A model generated the notes under the pieces. It had not been told where the DNA came from, searched no databases, and was given only the letters and a program-made list of their open reading frames with translations. Positions 7,843-16,136 of a stretch of DNA of 64,000 bases are shown piece after piece. This DNA is from Natronosalvus hydrolyticus. Its GTDB lineage: Archaea; Halobacteriota; Halobacteria; Halobacteriales; Natrialbaceae. Each line of letters starts with the position of its first letter. Position 1 is the stretch's first letter. The position numbers and the translations under genes are program-made. The stretch is taken from the NCBI GenBank assembly GCA_025517525.1, contig JAOPJZ010000002.1, forward strand, positions 488,769 through 552,768, read 5' to 3'.

Positions 7843-8421
7843 TCATTCCTCTACTGCTCGCCGTTCTCCACCAAGCCGATCGCGTGGAGAATCCTGAAAA
7901 CCCCCGTCTTTGAACACGGTTACTCGCCCGTCTTCCTCGCTGAGCGTGATCGCTGCGACCACATCTTGGCGTGCCGAGGTATCTACAGCGCTCATATGTC
8001 TTTCCCCCATCCAACCTGCGTACTCAATCTGGTCAACCCCGTCAAGTCGGGACAGTTCCTCGGTTGTGAGATCTTTGAAACGTACCATCTGTTCCAGGAG
8101 TACACCATTAACACTCACGACAATGGCCCCATCACGGGTGAGCGCCACTTCATTGGTCGCTTCGTAAAACCTATTGAGGTCCTCAGAAACCATCTCACAA
8201 TCGTCGATAGGCCAGCGGTTATGACCCATCGGATCGGCAAAATCAACGACCGAACTTCCGGAAACCACGACGAAGTACAGCCCCGGTCCCCGTACATACT
8301 CTTCGTCCCATCGCGTGAACTCGATACTGACACCCTCTACGCAGTATGTTATGATCTCGATCAACTCGTGAACAGGTTCGTGAGTACCGTAGTCTATAGT
8401 GAGGGCATTAGCGTTGAGCAT
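7843..8421 (-). CDS. dacZ: Diadenylate cyclase DacZ
   Basis: The 192-residue soluble protein carries the DisA_N/DAC signatures: D97-G98-A99 (TRDGAIVV) and R141-H142-M-S-A (GERHMSAVD), followed by the LSEEDG strand at 160-165. DAC enzymes join two ATP into cyclic di-AMP, a signal needed for osmotic balance in Haloferax volcanii. The N-terminal region (TRWDEEYVRGPGLYFVV) is typical of the haloarchaeal DacZ type. The start at 8421 gives normal length. It lies between two inverted palindromic repeats and next to a truncated DHH gene. Confidence 0.85.
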   Translation of the reverse strand: MLNANALTIDYGTHEPVHELIEIITYCVEGVSIEFTRWDEEYVRGPGLYFVVVSGSSVVDFADPMGHNRWPIDDCEMVSEDLNRFYEATNEVALTRDGAIVVSVNGVLLEQMVRFKDLTTEELSRLDGVDQIEYAGWMGERHMSAVDTSARQDVVAAITLSEEDGRVTVFKDGGFQDSPRDRLGGERRAVEE

Positions 8422-8511
8422 GACTGTCTTGACGGGTTCCCGCTATAAGAGACTGGGTTGGAAACTGGGACAGTAGCGACAACGGAGAGGTCGGGGCTAT
8501 CAATTTTGCTC

Positions 8512-8601
8512 ACTAGTACCCTCCCAAACGTCGACCGATGCGTGAAACCGGATGCCCGTAATCGGTTTCACGCATCCGTTCAGGTTTGGGAAGCCACTAG
8601 T
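8512..8601. repeat. Palindromic repeat element, copy 2 (inverted)
   Basis: A 90-bp element with nested symmetry: outer actagt at both ends, cccaaac (8523-8529) with gtttggg (8584-8590), and the 14-base core gatgcgtgaaaccg (8537-8550) with its complement (8563-8576). Read on the other strand it matches copy 1 at 6424-6510. It lies about 90 bp upstream of dacZ. Confidence 0.8.
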
Positions 8602-8613
8602 ACTATCCTCCCG

Positions 8614-8743
8614 TCACTGCTTGTGCTCCGGTGACACCGGAATTTCTCGAACGTCGATGTCTCCGGTGAGTTCCCACATGTGGTCACGATAGCGTAGTTC
8701 CTTGTCGCGAAGGTCCTCCCAGTGTGATTTTACCATATCCCAA
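8614..8743 (-). pseudogene. C-terminal gene fragment cut by a MITE
   Basis: The frame reads WDMVKSHWEDLRDKELRYRD and ends EIPVSPEHKQ at 8614. It looks like real coding sequence but begins inside the 8744-8825 repeat. On the far side of the repeat the same strand has a possible start (ATG near 8885, MGRAVASPKPTEKSRRNYEE). A small gene may thus have been split by the repeat. No family was recognised. Confidence 0.4.
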
Positions 8744-8825
8744 TAGTAGCCAGTGAAAGTCATTGCACACTCTATCGCAAGGCGGCATCGCGGTAGGTGT
8801 GTAAATCGTTTCAATGGCTACTGTA
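8744..8825 (-). repeat. MITE-like repeat, copy 1 of 6
   Basis: An 82-bp element with terminal inverted repeats tagtagccagtgaaa and tttcaatggctactg, and an inner segment with the conserved block cattgcacactctatcgcaa. Five further copies lie at 23684, 28172, 28952, 43376 and 63706. No protein is encoded. A TA follows the right end, while the left flank is AA, so the expected TA duplication is degenerate here. Confidence 0.85.
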
Positions 8826-8949
8826 GTTCCTCGTAATTCCTCCTCGACTTTTCCGTGGGCTTGGGGGAGGCCACAGCACGGCCCATCCCACACGCCGCGC
8901 TACTCGAGAGGATACGACGGTAATCACCACTAGGCACAGTTGCCAGCCA

Positions 8950-9342
8950 CTACGCTGGCGTGACCGTCACCTCCAGCGATCGCGTTCGTGGACCATCACA
9001 CTCGACGAACAGGATCGATTGCCACGTCCCGAGTGCGAGGGAACCGTCGACGACTGGAATGGAGACGCTCTCACCGAGGAGTATCCCCCGGAGATGGGCA
9101 TCCGCGTTGTCGTCGATTTCGTTGTGGTCGTACGCCTCTCCACGAGGGACAAATCGGTCGAGTGCTCGCTCAATGTCCGAGAGCAGGCGACTCTCGTGCT
9201 CGTTGACGATGACACCCGCCGTCGTATGTGGAACGAATACGGTGCAGACGCCACGGTCGAACTCGGCTGTAATAGCATCTGTCACGTCCGCCGTCACGTC
9301 CACAATATCGATGCGTTCGGTGGTGTCTACCTGAATTGACAT
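8950..9342 (-). CDS. YjbQ/UPF0047-family protein
   Basis: The 130-residue protein belongs to the YjbQ family. It shows the conserved FVPHTTAGVIVNEHE segment (about residues 37-51), the AHLRGILLGESVSIPVVDG segment with a conserved His, and LALGTWQSILFVECDGPR near the C-terminus. Some members have weak thiamine-phosphate synthase activity, but the true role is open. The neighbouring gene CapA is on the same strand, 42 bases upstream, so the two may share a transcript. Confidence 0.93.
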   Translation of the reverse strand: MSIQVDTTERIDIVDVTADVTDAITAEFDRGVCTVFVPHTTAGVIVNEHESRLLSDIERALDRFVPRGEAYDHNEIDDNADAHLRGILLGESVSIPVVDGSLALGTWQSILFVECDGPRTRSLEVTVTPA

Positions 9343-9384
9343 ACCATCCGATATGGTCGACGGAAAAATAAGTCTGCCCGCCTC

Positions 9385-10389
9385 TCAGCTATTGAAGTCG
9401 ACCACGAGCTGCTCCCCATCCCGTTCGAACGATGTCCCGAACGGCGTCGAGAGGTCGCGCATCCGTCCGCGGCTCCACTTGGCCGCTTCGTCGTCAGCCT
9501 CGTGAACCGAACGATCGTGAATCTCCGTCGGCTGCAACCGGAGTTCAGAGAGATCACCAGTGGGGGACACCACCACCTCGAACAGGAAACTTCGGTCGTT
9601 GCGGAGTCGCTCGTCGACGGCGTAATCATCGACGAAGTCGCCCGTGTCGTAGAGGATCGGCCGTCCCCGGTACACCTCGATCCCCTGGAAGATGTGTGCG
9701 CTGTGACCGTGAATGATGTCGACCCCCTCGTCGATAAGCCAGCGACCGAACTTTTGGAACGTGTCGGGCGGCTCCTCTACCATGTTCGGTCCCCAGTGGA
9801 GCGAGGCGATCACCAGGTCGGGGTCGTGCTCTCGTGCGCGGTTCAGTGTTTCCTGGACCGCCGCTCGCGTCTCTTCATCGCCGATATCGATCTCGACGTA
9901 CGCTGTTCCAGGAGACGTTTCTGTGGCAGCGTACTCGGGCGTATTGTCGGTGAACGAGACGAACGCAACGTCGAGTTCGTTCACGGTAACCAGGGCCGGT
10001 TCGAACGCTTCCGCACGAGTCCGGCCAGCACCGGCGTAGGCAATGTTTCGAGCGTCGAGGTGATCCAGCGTATCCCGGAGCGCCTCCTCCTCGAAGTCGA
10101 GGATATGGTTGTTGGCCAGCGCACAGCAGTCGACGCCGGCACGCTCGAGGGCCGGGACTGCCCAGTCGGGATCCGCGCGGAAGTGGAAGGCTCGCTGTGT
10201 CCGCTGCCACGGCTCGCCGCGATTCGAGAGGCAGCATTCGAGATTGATGAACAGCCCGTCGAGGGCTCGGAGCTGGTCCAAGAGGTCCCCCCAGACCGCC
10301 ACTACGGGCCGCTGTTGGTGGTACTGGTCGACGAGTCGACCGAGCATCACGTCACCAGTTAGTCCGATCCGGGAATACATTACGACCAA
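9385..10389 (-). CDS. CapA-like metallophosphatase-fold protein
   Basis: The 334-residue protein resembles the CapA/PgsA family (calcineurin-like fold). It begins IGLTGDVMLGRLVDQY with the first metal-binding Asp, then LFINLECCLSNRG, CCALANNHILDFEEEAL (Asn-His pair), SLHWGPNMVEEP and GHSAHIFQGIEVYRGRPILY, matching the ordered family motifs. Bacterial members take part in poly-gamma-glutamate export; in haloarchaea the role is unknown. There is no membrane anchor, so it is probably cytosolic. It may be the first gene of a two-gene unit with YjbQ. Confidence 0.9.
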   Translation of the reverse strand: MVVMYSRIGLTGDVMLGRLVDQYHQQRPVVAVWGDLLDQLRALDGLFINLECCLSNRGEPWQRTQRAFHFRADPDWAVPALERAGVDCCALANNHILDFEEEALRDTLDHLDARNIAYAGAGRTRAEAFEPALVTVNELDVAFVSFTDNTPEYAATETSPGTAYVEIDIGDEETRAAVQETLNRAREHDPDLVIASLHWGPNMVEEPPDTFQKFGRWLIDEGVDIIHGHSAHIFQGIEVYRGRPILYDTGDFVDDYAVDERLRNDRSFLFEVVVSPTGDLSELRLQPTEIHDRSVHEADDEAAKWSRGRMRDLSTPFGTSFERDGEQLVVDFNS

Positions 10390-10483
10390 TTTCGATGCGC
10401 ACGATCAAAAAACACCTCACACCCCTTCGATGGCGGTGTTGAGATAAAGTAGAAGGACGAGACGGTCGAAAATTGAGTGATCT

Positions 10484-11117
10484 ATGCTCGATTTCAACCG
10501 CCTCAGCGGCGATAACGACTGGATCGAGTTAGATTTCCTGGAGCGAGAGGCGACACCCGAACCGGCGATGCGGCTCGGTATCCGACTCCATTTGGCTGTA
10601 TTGTCACTTTCCAATACAGTTTTGATTCTTGAAAATGGGTTTCGGACGCAATCGTTCCACTGTCCATAAATGGGTGAAAAAGGGCCGATCTACAGCCGAC
10701 TGACGGTGCAGATCCGAATCACATCGCGGTAGATGAAACTGTGATACAGATCAATGGCGAGCAGTACTGGCTGTATGCCGCCATCGATGCCGACACGAAC
10801 CGCCTGCCCTATGTTCGGCTCTATTCGACGAGAACTCAAGCGTTGACCGAGATGTTCCTCGCGGAACTCCGCGACACACACCTCATCGACGACGCGATCT
10901 TTCTCGTCGATTCCGCACCGTGGTTGCAGGCGGCACTTGACCGTCACGGCCTCCGATTCCCGTCTGAACGCCACGGGAATTGAAACAGCGTCAAACGTGT
11001 CTTTAGAGAGGTAAAACGATAAACATACCAGCTTACATATTATTTCAGTCACGCCGATCCAGAAACTGCCGAATCGTGGCTCCAAGCCTTCGCTGTACTC
11101 CCCAATGTGCTTTATCT
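10484..11117 (+). pseudogene. Decayed IS6-type transposase
   Basis: The plus strand carries successive pieces of an IS6-family DDE transposase in shifting frames. They are LDFLEREATPEPAMRLGIRL with LHLAVLSLSNTVLILE, then YWLYAAIDADTNRLPYVRL, FLAELRDTHLIDDAIFLVDS, HGLRFPSERHGN, and finally SHADPETAESWLQAFA. Several frameshifts and a stop (near 11010) break the reading. The last piece runs in frame into a CBS-domain remnant, which marks the insertion point. A second, more decayed copy is at about 63012-63330. Confidence 0.8.
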
Positions 11118-11271
11118 AAACACTACCGACACGGGCGTCTCCGAGCTTTTAGAGACGATGGCCGAGAACAGCGTGCGACGGAGGCCCGTCGTCGAAGGGG
11201 AGCAACTCTACGGAATCGTCACGCTCGATACCCTGGACCCGGACCTCAAAGACGACAGCGGAACCTCGTGA
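11118..11271 (+). pseudogene. CBS-domain remnant
   Basis: In frame with the transposase end, the sequence reads TDTGVSELLETMAENSVRRR and VVEGEQLYGIVTLDTL, the typical second half of a CBS domain, and stops at 11269-11271. CBS domains bind adenine nucleotides and regulate other domains. Only about 50 residues are left. The interval 11272-11630 shows no recognisable gene. Confidence 0.6.
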
Positions 11272-11630
11272 AGTCATCGAGGCCGAATCCCTGCCGACCT
11301 AGGCGACCACGCACCCTCAGGAGGTGGTACCCGAACCCAGCCGCTTTTTCCAGTAGAGGCCGAGTGTCCTCGCGAATCGCTCTATCACTCAGACCAGCTC
11401 TCGATGCTCGTTGCACCAAGCGTGTCTGCCCCGAGAGACGCCACGGAGACGCTTCACTTCCGCACACGTGTCGATCTCTCTCGTGCCGAGGCGCAGAGGA
11501 CTGTCATTGATTCGGGGGAGAGGTCCGGATGAGCCTGTCGAAATTCTCGGCAATTCACGGAGATCACGGACCGGTCACAGGGCACGTCTCTCTGCTCAAT
11601 GGATGAAACCAGGTCCAGGTAGGAGAGATT

Positions 11631-11822
11631 TCAATCGTGGCGTTTACTGATCAGGCCGGCCTCGACTCGCGCGAACGCCTCCCCCTTCCGGTCGTACTGG
11701 TCAAGATCGATGTCGCATTCCGCTGCGGTGTCTCTGACGACCGAGAGCTGGTCAGGGTTGCTCTTCTCCCAGTACGGACGGAGTTCTCGCGGAAAATATT
11801 CGCCATCACAGGACCGACACCG
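11631..11822 (-). pseudogene. CxxC-containing coding remnant
   Basis: The frame begins RCRSCDGEYFPRELRPYWEK without a start codon, and ends FARVEAGLISKRHD before TGA. It has one CxxC knuckle and acidic haloarchaeal composition. A stop lies directly upstream in frame, so it is a partial gene. The family was not recognised. The region 11823-12095 shows nothing further. Confidence 0.35.
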
Positions 11823-12095
11823 TGGAAGTCAGTGAGTCGGGCTCGATATCCTCGACGGTGTTTCGTCGCTATGAGGTTCAGCAGTCGTAGTCGATACGTC
11901 GCTATCGCTATGTGGTGCTTGGTGTGCTATCGTTCGATTTCGGACTCGAGAGTTTGCCTCGGCTTTCGTCATCACTCGGTCGCAGAAACCAAAAACCCAA
12001 ACCGGGATTGAAACAATATCGCGATATTTGATTTATGACTGGCTCCCGAGTCGCAGAAACCAGAGAACCTACAGGGGATGATGCATGTTCCGCCC

Positions 12096-13319
12096 CTACC
12101 CTTCAAAGGCCTCAGAAAGGCGTTCTCGCATAAAGTCGCGGCGATACTTTCGTCGTTCGGCTTCCGAGAGATAATTGTTCAACACGACAGAGGGGTCCGA
12201 ACTCCCTTGCTCGCCCGCGATCACATCCAGGCTCTCGAGTAATTGCTTTTGAGCTTTGAGGTACGTCGTGTACCAGAATCGACGCCCCATCTTCGAGGTC
12301 GGGAGTTCGCCACCCACCTGGACGTCGGCTCGATCAGCGAGGGTTTGGAATCGACTTTGGACAGTCCCGCCGATGATATGACCGCTGTTGGAAGCCCTCG
12401 ACGGGAATACGTACCCGTTCCAGTCCCGATCACGACCACTGAGCCAGTCGATTCGAGCAACCAGGTCGTCGACGCCGTACAAGAGGGCAACCGTCCCAGG
12501 CCCGTTCTTTCGGTTCTCGAACGCGATATGCGGGTCGTCGGTCTCGAGGACGAGCTGGGAGTGATGCAGCGAGGCCACCTCATTTCGCCTGAGCCCCCAG
12601 GCACACAGGCCAAGGACGAGGATTTTCTCCGCCGGGTCGTCGGCTGCTTCGTATAGACGGCGAACCTGTCGTGTAGTGAGTGGCTGATTGTTCGGATCGC
12701 CGCGTTGCCAGTTGTACTCGGCTTTGATTCCCGCGACAGGGTTGAACGCCGCTTTCGCACGGCGTTCGAGGTGGTCGTAGAACTGGTTCACGTCGCCGTA
12801 GTACTTCAACTTCGAACCGTCACTCTCGAGGTCGCGATGAAACGCATCGAACACAGCGAGTAGACGCTGAATTTCTTCCTGTCGGTTCGACCCATCACCA
12901 ACGCGTTCTACCAGGTCCGCTTGGCCGTGAATGTCTTCGTACACGCGGGCGAACTGAGCAAGCCGGGCTTGTTTGGTGTTGACGGTTGACTGGGCGAGCC
13001 CTCGACGCCGATCAATCGTGCGGACGAACGCCTCGAGTTCGTCGATGGTCGTTTTGTCGTCTATACCCCAGGTGTAAGAATCCGAAGCTGGGTCTGCATA
13101 TCCTACTGTGGCGAGAAACTGCGAGAGCGTCATATTGTGGTGCCTTCGGAGCGCGTATGCAATCCCAGAGTAGCCTGCTTCGGTAATCTCCTCGTAGGTC
13201 GGTCGCGAGTTGAGGTCGATGCCGTTGCGCTCGAGGTCGATCTCGATGTAGGCGTTCCAGTAGTCTTGCAATTCTTCGAGCGACATCCGCGACCAATTGA
13301 TCTGCTCAGCTTTGCCCAT
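12096..13319 (-). CDS. Tyrosine-type recombinase/integrase with unusual active site
   Basis: The 407-residue protein has a SAM-like DNA-binding part at about 80-190 (IDDKTTIDELEAFVRTIDRR) and a catalytic domain with GLCAWGLRRNEVASLH (first catalytic Arg), a possible catalytic Lys in FENRKNGPGTV, and a terminal NNYLS tyrosine. The second HxxR box is replaced by SKMGRRFWYTTY: the Arg is kept but the first His is not evident. This is seen in divergent archaeal integrases. The start overlaps the stop of the ASCH gene (TAATG), so the two are translated together. No att site was found. Confidence 0.8.
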   Translation of the reverse strand: MGKAEQINWSRMSLEELQDYWNAYIEIDLERNGIDLNSRPTYEEITEAGYSGIAYALRRHHNMTLSQFLATVGYADPASDSYTWGIDDKTTIDELEAFVRTIDRRRGLAQSTVNTKQARLAQFARVYEDIHGQADLVERVGDGSNRQEEIQRLLAVFDAFHRDLESDGSKLKYYGDVNQFYDHLERRAKAAFNPVAGIKAEYNWQRGDPNNQPLTTRQVRRLYEAADDPAEKILVLGLCAWGLRRNEVASLHHSQLVLETDDPHIAFENRKNGPGTVALLYGVDDLVARIDWLSGRDRDWNGYVFPSRASNSGHIIGGTVQSRFQTLADRADVQVGGELPTSKMGRRFWYTTYLKAQKQLLESLDVIAGEQGSSDPSVVLNNYLSEAERRKYRRDFMRERLSEAFEG

Positions 13320-13687
13320 TATTCTACTTGACTCACCTGTTTGGTGGGCCTTGACCGGCCAACGTATTCGAATTCGACAGCGGTTACAACCTTGTCAGGG
13401 TCCCACTCGTCGTTGATTTCCTCCCACTTCTTTCGGAATTCCTCGAGTGTATACCCACCCTCTCTCTCGGCATCTCTGGCCGTCATCTCACCGAGCGGTT
13501 GCTCGTAGATGTCTTTGATCCGAATGTAGCATTCACACTCTTCGTCCGATTCGAAGAGTGATTCCGTAGCCATCTGAACAGTGCCAGCTCGAGGCGGATT
13601 ATAGTTCTCAGACCAATCGCGTCGTGTTGCGGTTTTCTCCCCAGAGCGTATCTGTTCGACATGCTCTGGCTGGAAAAGCAGACTCAC
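13319..13687 (-). CDS. ASCH-domain protein
   Basis: The 122-residue protein is an ASCH-domain (PUA-like beta-barrel) protein: FQPEHVEQIRSGEKTATRRDW at the N-terminus carries the GxKxxTxR core, followed by the ECYIRIKDIYEQPLGEMT strand and the FRKKWEEINDEWDPDKVV helix. ASCH domains bind or act on RNA or modified nucleosides. It is the upstream partner of the integrase, coupled by a one-base overlap. A role in controlling the recombinase is possible but only inferred. Confidence 0.85.
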   Translation of the reverse strand: MSLLFQPEHVEQIRSGEKTATRRDWSENYNPPRAGTVQMATESLFESDEECECYIRIKDIYEQPLGEMTARDAEREGGYTLEEFRKKWEEINDEWDPDKVVTAVEFEYVGRSRPTKQVSQVE

Positions 13688-13981
13688 GGGCTAATCGCCC
13701 CGAGTAACCCGAAATCTGTGGTTCTGGTGTCTTCTAAATCTCGCATTTTCACGGATTACAGCACTCGTGACAGTCATATAAAACTACTGCTCACCACGTT
13801 GTCGCAGTTGAGACAACCCGGATAAGTAATAAACTGGATAGTAGTGTGCAGAATAATTATAAACCAAATAACGCTGTACAAAATAATTTTATGAATCCTA
13901 GACGCTATCCTGTCGAAAATACACGTCTGACGCCTGTTAGCGAATACTGGTTGGAGTACCAAGTAACGCATATGCTCGCCG
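13688..13981. other. AT-rich stretch without a gene
   Basis: About 290 bases, clearly more AT-rich than the neighbours from 13780 to 13920 (for example aaataattttatgaatcc), following the start of the ASCH gene. It could hold the promoter of the ASCH-integrase pair and an integration site. No tRNA end or clear direct repeat was found. Confidence 0.3.
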
Positions 13982-14270
13982 TTACCGATGAAAGTTTGCG
14001 TTGGAAGAACCCATCCCATGGGTGGCAATTGTCGCCTCGGTGCCACCGTAGACGCCTGACAGGACAAAGAAATCCGGTGAGGTCGGCATATCAGTGAACG
14101 CTATGGCGAGGGTGACGTAGTAGATATCAGCATTATAATCACAGGTGAACGCACCGTTTTCGAGGGAATATTGGCCGTCGTGACCCTCGTACGACAGTGA
14201 CAAACCATGTACAACACCACCCCAATTCGGGACAGTCACGCTTTTAGGAACGGCCGAACTCTCACGGGAC

Positions 14271-14705
14271 ATGCGAACAAGTTTGAATGTTCCCGATGAG
14301 ACCTTGGACGCGTTCGACGCCGTCTGGCAATCACAGGGAATTAGCTCCCGTTCTCGTGCCGTTCGAGAGGCTATGCAGGAGTACATCGAATCACACCAGA
14401 CTCTCGACGAGATGGCCGGTACCGTCGCAGCAGTAATCGTCTTCGACTACAGTTATGACGCCGTCGTACAAGATATCCACGAAATTCAGCACGCGTACGA
14501 ACATCTTGTCAATTCTTCGAGTCATGTCCACCATGGTAACTGGTGTCTCGAAACCGTCCACTGCACGGGCGACCCGGAACAGATAAGCGAACTCGTGTAT
14601 CGGCTTCGGGATTTCGACGCGGTCAAACGAGTGAAGCTGATGGTGGTTGATGGAACCGATAGCGGACATTCGATCGTCGATAATGAATCGGCTCACGATC
14701 ACTGA
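14271..14705 (+). CDS. nikR: Nickel-responsive regulator NikR
   Basis: The 144-residue protein has an N-terminal ribbon-helix-helix (MRTSLNVPDETLDAFDAV, then SRSRAVREAMQEYIES) and a C-terminal ACT-like metal domain. The nickel ligands of E. coli NikR appear to map to H74, H85, H87 and C92 (SHVHHGNWCLE), although the spacing to the last Cys is one residue shorter. Nickel-loaded NikR represses nickel uptake genes. No nickel transporter lies beside it, so its target is elsewhere or may be autoregulatory. A divergent frame (14272 down to 13982) is a doubtful gene. Confidence 0.88.
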   Translation: MRTSLNVPDETLDAFDAVWQSQGISSRSRAVREAMQEYIESHQTLDEMAGTVAAVIVFDYSYDAVVQDIHEIQHAYEHLVNSSSHVHHGNWCLETVHCTGDPEQISELVYRLRDFDAVKRVKLMVVDGTDSGHSIVDNESAHDH

Positions 14706-14808
14706 CATAACGACTGGCGATACACATATCTACTTCTGTCAGCCGATGACGGTTTAAAGCTGTTAAGACAAACGAACACTGGCACAACGGTGGGATACCC
14801 GTAGATCC

Positions 14809-16050
14809 TCAATCCGACGCCGCTTTGACGGTAGTTTCGGTGCTCTGGAGCGGTGAACTCACTACAAGGAGGAGGGCAGAACCGACGATACAGGCGATGC
14901 CAGCGAGCGAAAGCGCGAGAAGTGGAGAGGCGACGTCCGAGATGATGCCGCTTCCGAGTTGAAATGGGATCACCGTCACCGAACTCACCATCGCCATGGC
15001 ACTGAGCACGGATGCCCGTCCGACCGTCCCAACGTGGGAATTGATGTGCTGGATCGCGAGTGACCGTGAAGTCTCTACGACGCTCCGTGAAACCAATAAT
15101 ACCGGTATCGCAAGCACCGGGACGAACCAGATGGTAGTCAACCCGAAACCGATAATAAATGGAACCGTTAGGAACCACCCTTTGATGCCGATCGTCTCGT
15201 AAATCTTTCCCGTGTGGTAACTTAACGCGGCCGCAAAGAGGCTAATTACCGCATAGAACCACCCCAACAGCGGTTCGACGGTTCCTTCCGGGGCACCGAG
15301 CTCAAGCACAGCCGTCTCGAACACGGGTTGCAGGAAAATCGATATGATGTAGAGAACAGCAGCGAACAACACGAAGTAGTACAACACGAACGCCCTAATT
15401 CGTCGAATACCGATGGTTCGTTTGATCACGTCGACCGACTCGCGAAACTGCAGTCGATCCGTATCTGCGGACTGGTAACTGGTCGGTTCGGGCATTGTGA
15501 GAACTACGCCGACACCGACTGCCATGATGGCAGCCGCGAGGAAGAAGGGATACGCGAGATTGAATCCAGCCACGTAGCCCCCGATGACGGATGCACCAGC
15601 GCCGATAACGAGAGCAATCGCTTCACCACGTCCGCGAACGTGAGCAAATCGGTCGCTCCACTCGTTGTCAGTGAGGCTGTCGTATAACCAGGCGTCCTCG
15701 CTCCCCGACCGAAAATTGTAGCCCATGGACCAGCATACGAACAACACGAGCAACCCGAAAAAGGAACTGGCGAAACCGATACCGATCAGCGTCAGCGTAA
15801 TCATGATCGATCCGATGAGCAGGGACGGACGTCGGCCAAACCGATCGCTAATGTATCCGGTCGGAACTTCACCAATGAGCGTCGTCAAATTGTACGCCAC
15901 CTCGAGCAACACGACTTGGGTGAATGTGAGACCTTGCGAGAGAAAATACAGGTACATGATGGGGCGATAAAACTCGACGGCTTTGGTGGACTTGTACAAA
16001 TAGTACTTTAGAATAATAGGTGAAATTGCCAAATCCACTTTGAAGTCCAT
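14809..16050 (-). CDS. MFS transporter
   Basis: The 413-residue polytopic membrane protein has about 12 helices. The MFS motif between helices 2 and 3 is GYISDRFGRRPSLLIGS, and YNFRSGSEDAWLYDSL resembles the fourth-to-fifth-helix region of drug-type MFS carriers. The start at 16050 (MDFKVDLAISPIILKYYLYK) gives a natural N-terminus; an earlier ATG at 16080 is less likely. The gene is 86 bases downstream of the TRASH-Lrp regulator on the same strand, so the regulator may control it. The substrate is unknown; metal or drug efflux is possible given the metal-sensing domain. Confidence 0.85.
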   Translation of the reverse strand: MDFKVDLAISPIILKYYLYKSTKAVEFYRPIMYLYFLSQGLTFTQVVLLEVAYNLTTLIGEVPTGYISDRFGRRPSLLIGSIMITLTLIGIGFASSFFGLLVLFVCWSMGYNFRSGSEDAWLYDSLTDNEWSDRFAHVRGRGEAIALVIGAGASVIGGYVAGFNLAYPFFLAAAIMAVGVGVVLTMPEPTSYQSADTDRLQFRESVDVIKRTIGIRRIRAFVLYYFVLFAAVLYIISIFLQPVFETAVLELGAPEGTVEPLLGWFYAVISLFAAALSYHTGKIYETIGIKGWFLTVPFIIGFGLTTIWFVPVLAIPVLLVSRSVVETSRSLAIQHINSHVGTVGRASVLSAMAMVSSVTVIPFQLGSGIISDVASPLLALSLAGIACIVGSALLLVVSSPLQSTETTVKAASD

Positions 16051-16136
16051 GCTAATTATCCGAAACCAGCAGGTTAGCATGAATGTTGTTATGACGAAAC
16101 AGCTAACTTCGTAATACGGTTCAGTCGACCGTGACC

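Noticed and set aside
9502..10362. Long antisense frame opposite the CapA gene
   Set aside because: Long antisense frames are common in GC-rich haloarchaeal genes; the minus-strand CapA motifs are clear.
13982..14272. Possible minus-strand 96-residue gene opposite the nikR promoter
   Set aside because: It overlaps the nikR start, is Tyr/Asp-rich without a recognised family and leaves no room for either promoter; kept as too weak.
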